Source: RH-AL1 sp964247745 (lineage in GTDB: Bacteria; Pseudomonadota; Alphaproteobacteria; Rhizobiales; Beijerinckiaceae). From it: a DNA stretch of 27,680 nt. The notes below the pieces were generated by a model, which saw nothing but the letters and a program-made list of their open reading frames with translations, was not told where the DNA came from and made no database searches. Made by a program: the position numbers and the translations under genes. The stretch is from assembly GCA_964247745.1 (NCBI GenBank), contig CAXTVT010000045.1, forward strand, positions 1 to 27,680, read 5' to 3'. Shown here piece by piece: positions 17,518-24,307 of this stretch (its first letter is position 1; every line of letters begins with the position of its first letter).

Positions 17518-17700
17518 TTAATTCGTGCTGGCGGTGGTGCCGAGCGTGGTGGCGATGGTGTTGAACTTGGCGTTGAGGTTCGTGCCGAGCTTGGTGACGG
17601 CGGCGATGATGACCACGGAGATGAGGCCGGCGATCAGGCCGTACTCGATGGCGGTGGCGCCGGACTTGTCGGCGACGAAACGGTTCAGCAGATTCTTCAT
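17518..17700 (-). CDS. pilA: Flp/Fap-type major pilin
   Basis: A 60-residue Flp prepilin, the structural subunit of the type IVc pilus. The leader MKNLLNRFVADKSG ends at Gly14. The mature protein starts ATAIEYGLIAGLISVVIIAAV, with the conserved Glu at mature position +5 (Glu19) and the Flp Glu-Tyr pair. The tail is rich in Thr, Asn and Ala (TTLGTTASTN) and has no cysteine. The size is typical. The ATG at 17700 has an AGGAC about 11 bases upstream. It is the first gene of the pilus locus, processed by CpaA and assembled by CpaF/TadBC. Confidence 0.96.
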   Translation of the reverse strand: MKNLLNRFVADKSGATAIEYGLIAGLISVVIIAAVTKLGTNLNAKFNTIATTLGTTASTN

Positions 17701-17962
17701 GGGATGTGCGTCCTGCGTTGGCTACTTTCCAGGGTCCCAACCAGGTTTCGCTAGGAAAGCCCGTCTGGAATGAACCCGAACTTAGGCAGCAGAGCTTGCC
17801 GTCTGGTTAAAGGCCGATCCGCCAACACTCGCTTGTGCGACGCGTCTTCAACATACTTAACGATGGTAGAACGCCGCGAGTTCTGGAGGCCGAAAGAAAG
17901 CTAAGTAAATATTCACCCGAAGCGCATCAACTCCTTCGTACGAGTGTATAGAGCGTGGTGTC
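17701..17962. promoter_or_regulatory. Divergent promoter region between pilin and the secretin-domain protein
   Basis: This 262-bp gap is visibly more AT-rich than its surroundings (for example CTAAGTAAATATTCACC). It contains TTAA elements at 17807-17810 (TTAACCAG on the minus strand) and 17857-17860, but no proper TTAA-N7-TTAA box. It must hold the promoters of both divergent genes; I cannot place -35/-10 elements with confidence. Confidence 0.4.
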
Positions 17963-18460
17963 ATGAGTGTTTCGAAAAGCGAAAAGGCCGTCCTGACGGC
18001 AGGCATGCTGCTCGCGGCGGTGGCCGGCTGTTCTCCGTCCTGGGCAGCCGGTCCGGTCATCGTCGCGACCGTCGATCATGCCAGGCTGGTGAAGATCCCG
18101 GTGGGGACCGAGACGCTCATCATCGGCAATCCCACCATCGCCGACATCACGATGCTCAAGCAGAACAACCTGATGATCCTGACGCCGAAGTCCTTTGGCG
18201 AAACCAACTTCATCGCGCTGGACAAGGACGGGGCGCCCTTGGCCGAGTCGGTCATCCAAGTGGTCAATGGGGCCGATGCGCTCGTCGTGCAGCGTGGCAT
18301 GGACCGCCAGTCCTACAGCTGCGCTCCTCGGTGCCAGCCGACCGAGCGTCTCGGCGACGATGACAAGTACCTGAACCAGGTCGCGAACCAGGCCCAAGCC
18401 CACTCCACGCGGCTGGCCACTGTCGCGGCGCCGGTGGGGCCGGGGGTCATGCCACGCTGA
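17963..18460 (+). CDS. Stand-alone pilus secretin N-terminal domain protein
   Basis: A 165-residue exported protein with the pilus-formation N-terminal domain found at the front of CpaC secretins (about 36-105: VDHARLVKIPVGTETLIIGNPTIADI, MILTPKSFGETNFIALDKDG), but no secretin core. The N-terminus can be read as a lipoprotein signal (AVAGC, Cys23) or as an ordinary signal peptide cleaved after SWA. The C-terminal part has a close cysteine pair, Cys120 and Cys124 (YSCAPRCQP), then an acidic GDDDKYL segment. It is transcribed divergently from pilin. Location and domain suggest an accessory factor for the CpaC channel, but this is inference. Confidence 0.85.
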   Translation: MSVSKSEKAVLTAGMLLAAVAGCSPSWAAGPVIVATVDHARLVKIPVGTETLIIGNPTIADITMLKQNNLMILTPKSFGETNFIALDKDGAPLAESVIQVVNGADALVVQRGMDRQSYSCAPRCQPTERLGDDDKYLNQVANQAQAHSTRLATVAAPVGPGVMPR

Positions 18461-18529
18461 TCCACCGCGCCAGCACCGAGGGCCGGGCTTGACGATTACG
18501 TCCTCTTAGGCCGGTCTCGGCCCATTGGA

Positions 18530-19585
18530 TCAGGGACGGCTCGGAAGGGCGGCGGCTGGTGCCAAGCCTTGATCCGCCGAGAGAGCCGGCCGCCTCAGAC
18601 GCGGCATTCTCAGTCCCGATCGAGCGACGACGATCGCCAACATCGCAACGAAGGCACCGGCGATCACGTCGATCATGTAATGGCTTCCATGCACCGGCGT
18701 GGCCAGTAACATCAGCGCATTGACGAGGGCGAATGGCCATCTCAGGCGAGTGCTCCACCCTGCCCACATGAACAGAACGGCGCAGAACGCGTGGTACGAT
18801 GGAAATGAGACGAGGCCGAAGTTGGTCACGCCTAAGGTGCCGGTGAGATCACCGCGCAACCAAAGGATCGACGAGGTCATCTTGTCGGCGGTCAGGAACG
18901 GGTGGACGAAATCGGCGTGTTGCACGTGAGCGTAGGCATAAGCGCCTATCGCAGGAAAGCGGCAGGCGACGGCGGCCACGACGATCAAGCCGAGGGCCTG
19001 CGCGGCCATGTATACGTAGAGCCTCGTGGCTTGGCGAGAAAACGCGAGCACGAGCGGCATCAGGGCGACCTGCGGAACGATCGACTTGTAGGCGATCAGC
19101 GAAACCGTCCAGATCGACGGATGGTCATCAAACCAATGGGCGTAGGCGAGCCAATCGAAGGCCAGGATGCGATCGATGCTCGCGAAGACATCGTCGCCGA
19201 GCGGATTGTTTCGACCGGTGTGGAACACCGCCACGCACATCTCGGACGCATAGGGTACCGTCAAGAGAAAGGCGATGACGATACGGATGACGAGCGTCGC
19301 CTCGCGGAAGCCGGAGCGTCCCATCATCCACGCGGCCGGCACCAGGAGAAGCGAGACGCCAAGGTTCCAAGCGAGCTGTCGAGGCTCATAGGGATAACCG
19401 GAGAGCGAGACGTAGGTGAAGCGAGCGGCCAGGGCGCCGACGAGCAGGATGCAGAACGAGGCGAACAAAAGTCCGTCGGCGTCGACGTCGCCGCCGCTCG
19501 CAGCCGACTTGGCGCCGGCTTCGGCGAAGGTGGCGCGTATTCGCCGAAGGGACCTGACCATGTCCGGCAGCTGGTAAAACGACAC
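18530..19585 (-). CDS. PAP2-superfamily membrane phosphatase/phosphotransferase
   Basis: A 351-residue integral membrane protein with several hydrophobic segments (for example FASFCILLVGALAA, VIRIVIAFLLTV, ALGLIVVAAVAC). The PAP2 active-site motifs lie near the C-terminus: SFPSYH (Ser260, His265) and HGSHYMID (His299, His302, Asp306). This arrangement resembles the PAP2_3 group of lipid or inositol-phosphate phosphotransferases. It may dephosphorylate a polyprenyl or phospholipid phosphate at the membrane, which would fit its sugar-gene neighbours. The start is GTG 19585 with GGGAG 7 bases upstream; ATG 19561 is an alternative. It follows the phosphomannomutase gene by 96 bp and ends convergent with the secretin-domain gene. 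Confidence 0.85.
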   Translation of the reverse strand: MSFYQLPDMVRSLRRIRATFAEAGAKSAASGGDVDADGLLFASFCILLVGALAARFTYVSLSGYPYEPRQLAWNLGVSLLLVPAAWMMGRSGFREATLVIRIVIAFLLTVPYASEMCVAVFHTGRNNPLGDDVFASIDRILAFDWLAYAHWFDDHPSIWTVSLIAYKSIVPQVALMPLVLAFSRQATRLYVYMAAQALGLIVVAAVACRFPAIGAYAYAHVQHADFVHPFLTADKMTSSILWLRGDLTGTLGVTNFGLVSFPSYHAFCAVLFMWAGWSTRLRWPFALVNALMLLATPVHGSHYMIDVIAGAFVAMLAIVVARSGLRMPRLRRPALSADQGLAPAAALPSRP

Positions 19586-19639
19586 GCGGATGCTCCCGAG
19601 AGATCAGCTTGGCTGCCGATCTTCTACAGTGGGAGTCTT

Positions 19640-19667
19640 GAGAAGCCGTTCCCGAGAAGCCGCTCCC
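19640..19667. repeat. Two-copy 14-bp tandem repeat
   Basis: GAGAAGCCGTTCCC (19640-19653) is followed directly by GAGAAGCCGCTCCC (19654-19667), differing at one base. It sits in the 96-bp gap between the phosphomannomutase stop and the PAP2 start. Its role is unknown. Confidence 0.6.
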
Positions 19668-19681
19668 GTGAGCCTCGACGA

Positions 19682-21181
19682 TCAGATCGTCTGGTTGTAC
19701 TCGCCGACCTCGGGATTCTCGCGAAGGATCGCGTCGACCGCCTTGAACATGGCGCGCATGTTGTCGTCCGAGGCCGGGCTTTCCACCACGACCACGAGCT
19801 CGGGCTTGTTCGAGGAGGCGCGCACCAGGCCCCACGTGCCGTCGGCCGCGGTCACGCGCACGCCGTTTACCGTGGTGACGTCGCGGATCTCCTGCCCAAT
19901 GATCGATTGACGCGCCTCCTGCATCGCCTTGATGCGGGCCGTCACCTTGTCGATCACGCCATATTTCACCTCGTCGCCGCAGTGCGGCGACATCGTCGGC
20001 GAACCCCAGGTCTTGGGAAGATCCGCGTAGAGGTCGGCCATCGATTTCGTCGGGTTGCGGTCCAGCATGTCGAGCACCGCAATGGCGGTCACCAGACCAT
20101 CGTCGTAACCGCGGCCCACCGGCTTGTTGAAGAAGAAGTGCCCCGATTTCTCGAAACCGGCGAGCGCGTCGAGATCCTTGACCCGGCGCTTGATGTAGGA
20201 GTGGCCGGTCTTCCAATAGTCCGCCTTTACACCGTTCTTCAGGAGCACGGGATCGGTGTTGAAGAGACCGGTCGATTTCACGTCGACGACGAAGGTCGCG
20301 TTGGGGTGCAAGCCCGAGAGATCGCGTGCGAGCATCACGCCGATCTTGTCGGCGAAGATTTCCTCGCCGAGGTTGTCGACCACCCCGCAGCGGTCGCCGT
20401 CGCCGTCGAAGCCGAGCCCGACATCCGCCTTGTGCTCGCGCACGGCATCCGCCATCGCGTGCAGCATGTGCAGATCCTCGGGATTGGGGTTGTAGCGCGG
20501 GAACGTGAAGTCGAGCTCGCAGTCGAGCGGCACCACCTCGCAGCCGAGCGCCTCCAGCATCTGCGGCGCGAAGGCGCCGGCCGTCCCGTTGCCGCAGGCG
20601 GCGACCACCTTGATCTTGCGCTTCAGCTTCGGACGCCGGGTGAGGTCCTTGAGGTAGCGCTTGGGAAAGTCGTTCTCGAAGACGTAGCCGCCGCCCTCGC
20701 GATACTGGGAGCGGCCCTCGAGCACGATGTCGCGCAGCCGGCCCATCTCGTCGGGGCCAAAAGTGACGGGGCGCTGCACGCCCATCTTGACGCCCGTCCA
20801 GCCGTTGTCGTTGTGCGAGGCGGTGACCATCGCCACCGCGGCGCAGTCGAGCTCGAACTGCGCGAAATAAGCCATCGGCGAGAGCGCCAGGCCGATGTCG
20901 TGGACGCGGATGCCTGCAGCCATCAGGCCCATGATCAGCGCGTTCTTGATCGAGGACGAGTATGAGCGGAAATCGTGCCCGGTCACGAGCTTGGGGTCGA
21001 CGCCCATCTCGTGGATCAGCGTGCCGAGACCGAGGCCGAGGGCCTGCACGCCCATCAGGTTGATCTCCTTCTCGAACAACCAGCGCGCATCGTATTCGCG
21101 AAAGCCCGTCGCCTTGACCATCGGCGAGGATTCGTAGGCGTAGGTGTTCGGCTTCAGCTGGGGCTGTGGCTTGGGGAACAT
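19682..21181 (-). CDS. Phosphomannomutase/phosphoglucomutase
   Basis: A 499-residue cytoplasmic alpha-D-phosphohexomutase interconverting hexose 6- and 1-phosphates, which supplies sugar nucleotides for polysaccharide. The four domain motifs are visible: phosphoserine loop VTASHNDNG (Ser122), metal loop DGDGDR (Asp259, 261, 263), sugar-binding loop FEKSGH (343-348, in place of the usual GEMSGH) and phosphate loop RASSNKPEL (454-462, in place of RxSNTEP). The variant loops leave substrate choice (mannose or glucose) open. The ATG at 21181 has GAGG 7 bases upstream; a GTG three bases earlier is possible. It lies 73 bp after the membrane-protein gene on the same strand. Confidence 0.93.
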   Translation of the reverse strand: MFPKPQPQLKPNTYAYESSPMVKATGFREYDARWLFEKEINLMGVQALGLGLGTLIHEMGVDPKLVTGHDFRSYSSSIKNALIMGLMAAGIRVHDIGLALSPMAYFAQFELDCAAVAMVTASHNDNGWTGVKMGVQRPVTFGPDEMGRLRDIVLEGRSQYREGGGYVFENDFPKRYLKDLTRRPKLKRKIKVVAACGNGTAGAFAPQMLEALGCEVVPLDCELDFTFPRYNPNPEDLHMLHAMADAVREHKADVGLGFDGDGDRCGVVDNLGEEIFADKIGVMLARDLSGLHPNATFVVDVKSTGLFNTDPVLLKNGVKADYWKTGHSYIKRRVKDLDALAGFEKSGHFFFNKPVGRGYDDGLVTAIAVLDMLDRNPTKSMADLYADLPKTWGSPTMSPHCGDEVKYGVIDKVTARIKAMQEARQSIIGQEIRDVTTVNGVRVTAADGTWGLVRASSNKPELVVVVESPASDDNMRAMFKAVDAILRENPEVGEYNQTI

Positions 21182-21254
21182 CACGAATCCTCGGCGGGCT
21201 GCGCGCGACGCTTAAGGCTTCGCGTCCGCAGCAACAAGGACTTAGGCGGGGGCC

Positions 21255-22721
21255 TCAGTCTCGCGCATAGGCGGCGCTGTCGCCGTCCTCGTAGAGGCGG
21301 GTCCAGCCCGGCAAGCGATCGAAATGCGCCGAGGTTTTGGACCGCGGGCGGATCAACGCCCAGCCGATCTTGTCGCACGCCACGAGCCTGGCGAAGGCCC
21401 TATCGTCCGCGTCGTCGATGGCTCGCTTCAGCCCGGGAAGGAAGTCGCCGAGAAACAGCTGGTCCGTGCGCCCGTCGACGAAGGTCTGGACCTGGTGGGC
21501 GATCAGAAAGCCGCCGAAATCATAGTCGTTGTAGACGTTGCCCCGCGTGCCGTGCGCCATCGCGGCGTCGTAGGCCTTCTGCGGCGCCACCTGCGCTGGC
21601 GGGAGGGGATGCTGCACCACGGTAAGCGCGAGCGCCGCGAGCGCCATGGCCCCCAGGCCGGCGAGGATCGTCGTGCGCGCGCCGGCCGACACCGATCGTC
21701 GTTCCATCGAAGGCGGCAGGCGGAGGCCGACGGTGCGTGCGACGAGGATCGGCGCGACGAGGCCGAACAGGCCGACGAAGCGCACGTGGCGAACCATCAG
21801 ATAGGCCACGAGGGCCGCCGCGACGATGCGGAAGACGTTGCGCCGCGCGTCGAGCAGGAGGATCGCGGCCGTGGCGACGAGCATGTACCAGGCCACCACG
21901 CCGAGCGCGTCGAAGGCGAGCGGCCGCCATTCCTCGACGAAGCGCAGGGTGTCGGCGTTGCCGAACATCATCAAGGGCACCAGAATGGCGTGCCAGCCGA
22001 ACGGCGAGATCATGGTCGCGGCCGCCGCGACGGCCAGGAACGTCGTCCAGCCGCGCGCGAGAACGAGGCGCCGACCGACCGGCGCGAAGACGATCCCCTC
22101 GCCGGCCAGCACGCCGGCCATGATCAGGCCGAAAGGGAAGCTGCCGTGCATGTTGGCCCATGCCACGATCAGCGAGGCCGCGAGCAGTGGCGGCGCTCTC
22201 CCGCGCTCCAGCGCCGTCACCAGAGCGACCATCCAGCCGAGGATGACCGGAATGACCAGCACGTGGGGACGGGCGAGCATGTGCATGTCGCTCAGGACGA
22301 ACCCGGCGAGCGCCAGGGTGAGCGCCGCGAGGACGCCCATGCGACGGCCGAACCAGGCGAAGAGCGCGGCGAACGAGCCGGCGGCGACCAGTGCGACGAG
22401 CGCCACTTCGCCGCGCCATCCCGCTCCCTCGTAGGTGACGTAGAGAATGAGCTGCGACACCCATTCCTTCGCGATCCAGGGTTGGCCCGCATGGGTGAAG
22501 GAGAATAGGTCCGTCGTCGGCACCGCGCGATGGGCCACGATCCAGCGACCGACCGCGACATGCCATTGCGAATCGGGATCGCGGAGCAGGTTCGAGCCGC
22601 TCAGGGCCACGAACATGAAGAGAGCCAACCCCAGCGCGACGGGAGCGGCGTGACGCGGCAGCCGAACCTTGCCGGCAGGGGCCGCGGCGAGGCCGATCGG
22701 CGCTTCGGCGGCCAGGCTCAC
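21255..22721 (-). CDS. Multi-spanning membrane protein, possible GT-C-type glycosyltransferase
   Basis: A 488-residue polytopic inner-membrane protein with about ten hydrophobic segments. After the first segment the loop SNLLRDPDSQWHVAVGRWIV holds acidic residues in the place where GT-C enzymes carry a catalytic Asp. A soluble C-terminal part contains GNVYNDYDFGGFLIAHQV and FVDGRTDQLFLGDFL, a pattern I know from uncharacterised membrane proteins near polyprenyl-sugar transferases. Transfer of a lipid-linked sugar supplied by the adjacent GT2 is a plausible but unproven role. The start is GTG 22721, which overlaps the GT2 stop as GTGA, with GGAA about 8 bases upstream. Confidence 0.8.
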   Translation of the reverse strand: MSLAAEAPIGLAAAPAGKVRLPRHAAPVALGLALFMFVALSGSNLLRDPDSQWHVAVGRWIVAHRAVPTTDLFSFTHAGQPWIAKEWVSQLILYVTYEGAGWRGEVALVALVAAGSFAALFAWFGRRMGVLAALTLALAGFVLSDMHMLARPHVLVIPVILGWMVALVTALERGRAPPLLAASLIVAWANMHGSFPFGLIMAGVLAGEGIVFAPVGRRLVLARGWTTFLAVAAAATMISPFGWHAILVPLMMFGNADTLRFVEEWRPLAFDALGVVAWYMLVATAAILLLDARRNVFRIVAAALVAYLMVRHVRFVGLFGLVAPILVARTVGLRLPPSMERRSVSAGARTTILAGLGAMALAALALTVVQHPLPPAQVAPQKAYDAAMAHGTRGNVYNDYDFGGFLIAHQVQTFVDGRTDQLFLGDFLPGLKRAIDDADDRAFARLVACDKIGWALIRPRSKTSAHFDRLPGWTRLYEDGDSAAYARD

Positions 22722-23716
22722 GCCGCGAGTTCCGTCTTCAACCTGTCCTGGAGCCGTCGCACTTCCGGCAGGGCCTCGGCATCGGCGAAGCCGACCTTGC
22801 GCCCGACCACGAAAAGCGGGCGGCCTTTCACCTCGGTGTGGATGCGTCCGACGTAGATGCCGACGAGACCCGTCATCAGGAGGTTGAGGCCGGCGAGCAG
22901 CGACACCAGCACGATCGTCGAGGCCCAGCCGGACACGAAAGGCGCACCGAGCAGCGCCATGATCGTGGCCCAGGCGCCGTAGCCGAGCGCCGCCAGCGAC
23001 ACCAGGGCCCCGAGCCACAGCGCGAGGCGCAGCGGCACGTCGGAGAAGCCGATGATGCCGTCGCCGGCCAGCTTGATCATCTTGGACCAGCCGTAGTTCG
23101 ACCGCCCGGCCTTGCGCGACGCCCGGTGGAACGCGACGGAGGTCTGGGAGAAACCCATCCAGCTGAACATGCCGCGCACGAAGCGGTCGCGCTCCGGCAT
23201 GCTGCGGAAGGCGTCGACCGCCTTGCGGTCGACCAGCCGGAAATCTCCGACGTTGGCGGGAATGTCCACCGCGGTCAGCTTGCGGATCAGCGCGTAGAAC
23301 AGCGAGGCGGTCCACAGCTTGAGGCGCGATTCACCTTCGCGGCTGATGCGTGCGGCATAGACGATGTCGAACCCCTCGCGCCATTTCGCGGCGAGGTCGA
23401 GCACGACCTCCGGCGGGTCCTGGAGGTCGGCGTCCATGACGACGACGGCGTCGCCGGCGGCGTGCTCCATGCCGGCGGTGATCGCGATCTGGTGACCGAA
23501 ATTGCGCGAGAGCGCGAGATAGCGGTAGCGCGGGTCGCCAGCCGCGCGGCGTGCGGCGATGAGGCTCGTGGCATCGCGGCTGCCGTCGTCGACGAGGATG
23601 ACTTCGCCCGGCCCGTCGAGCTGGTCCAGCAGCGCATCGAGGCGCTCGAGGAGAAGCGGCAGCACCGCCTGCTCGTTGAACAAGGGAATGACGAGGCTGT
23701 AGACGGGCTTCTGCAA
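22718..23716 (-). CDS. GT2 polyprenyl-phosphate glycosyltransferase (DPM1/GtrB-like)
   Basis: A 332-residue membrane-bound glycosyltransferase predicted to move a sugar from a nucleotide donor to undecaprenyl phosphate on the cytoplasmic face. The GT2 motifs are clear: SLVIPLFNEQ, VDDGS (42-46), SRNFGHQIAITAGM, the metal motif DADLQD (95-100), and GDFRLVDR followed by RDRFVRGMFSWMG. Two C-terminal membrane segments (LALWLGALVSLAALGYG, TIVLVSLLAGLNLLMTGLVGIYVG) are typical of GtrB/YkcC-type members. The only plausible start is TTG 23716; no good Shine-Dalgarno sequence is seen. It heads the glycan gene group, with a perfect CtrA-type box 45 bases upstream. Confidence 0.92.
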   Translation of the reverse strand: MQKPVYSLVIPLFNEQAVLPLLLERLDALLDQLDGPGEVILVDDGSRDATSLIAARRAAGDPRYRYLALSRNFGHQIAITAGMEHAAGDAVVVMDADLQDPPEVVLDLAAKWREGFDIVYAARISREGESRLKLWTASLFYALIRKLTAVDIPANVGDFRLVDRKAVDAFRSMPERDRFVRGMFSWMGFSQTSVAFHRASRKAGRSNYGWSKMIKLAGDGIIGFSDVPLRLALWLGALVSLAALGYGAWATIMALLGAPFVSGWASTIVLVSLLAGLNLLMTGLVGIYVGRIHTEVKGRPLFVVGRKVGFADAEALPEVRRLQDRLKTELAA

Positions 23717-23760
23717 GGGAACGGGTCCGCCGGGGCTTGCACAATGTTGTCGGTTTGCGC

Positions 23761-23775
23761 TTAAGGCGGGGTTAA
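23761..23775. promoter_or_regulatory. Perfect CtrA-type box TTAA-N7-TTAA
   Basis: TTAAGGCGGGGTTAA matches all fixed positions of the CtrA consensus. It lies in the gap between the divergent GT2 (start 23716) and the small secreted gene (start 23861), 45 bases from the former and 86 from the latter. Binding is inferred from the motif only. Confidence 0.5.
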
Positions 23776-23860
23776 ATGCCTCATGTCGACCCCGACCGGC
23801 CGTGACAGCAACCCTGCCGGGGCCGCCTTGTTGATCGACGGATATGAAGGAGATTGGCCA

Positions 23861-24133
23861 ATGAGACGCGCATTCGCCTTCCTGGCGAGCTTCGTCGCCG
23901 TCGCGTCACCCCTCGCGGGAGCGATGGCAGCCAACAGCACCAACGGCGCGCCGCCTTCGGCCGAAAAGGAAGGCGGGATCGCCGGCGACCCGCGTGGCGC
24001 GATCCGGGCCTTGGGCGGTACGAGCCAGAACGATTACAAGCCCGAGCACAACAAGGTGGACGTGCCGAAGCTCGGCGGCGGAAAGGACGTCGGCCGCGGT
24101 GGAACACCGTCGGGCACCACGGGACCGCGCTGA
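23861..24133 (+). CDS. Small secreted hypothetical protein
   Basis: A 90-residue protein with a clear signal peptide (MRRAFAFLASFVAVASPLAGAMA) and a mature part of about 67 residues. The mature protein is hydrophilic and Gly/Pro-rich (EKEGGIAGDPRGAIRALGG, then KLGGGKDVGRGG) and has no cysteine. I recognise no family. The ATG at 23861 has AAGGAG 9 bases upstream, a strong site; the frame is open further upstream but that part lacks a signal peptide. It is divergent from the glycan operon and may share the CtrA-type box. It is probably periplasmic and disordered. Confidence 0.75.
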   Translation: MRRAFAFLASFVAVASPLAGAMAANSTNGAPPSAEKEGGIAGDPRGAIRALGGTSQNDYKPEHNKVDVPKLGGGKDVGRGGTPSGTTGPR

Positions 24134-24307
24134 CGCACGCATCCGATACCGACGAGCCCATGGAGAGGAAGAAAGCTGTCGCGTTCTACTTTAACGCGAG
24201 GTCGATGGGATCGTGAGATTTGTAGGATTTCTCGTAACCGTCACATGAAATTAGCTGAATTCTAATGTCGCCGGAGCAATGGTGAGCATCCTCCGTGCGG
24301 GTTGCCG

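Noticed and set aside
18480..18523. GGGCCG/CGGCCC inverted repeat between the secretin-domain gene and the PAP2 gene
   Set aside because: Only 6 bp of stem with a loop of about 32 bases and no T-tract; too weak to call a terminator.
18902..20965. Plus-strand frame of about 687 codons
   Set aside because: Antisense to the PAP2 and phosphohexomutase genes; its composition is that of a shadow frame.
22722..23315. Upstream extension of the membrane-protein gene in the same frame
   Set aside because: It runs through the GT2 gene out of frame and is Arg-rich. The GTG at 22721 overlapping the GT2 stop is the natural start.
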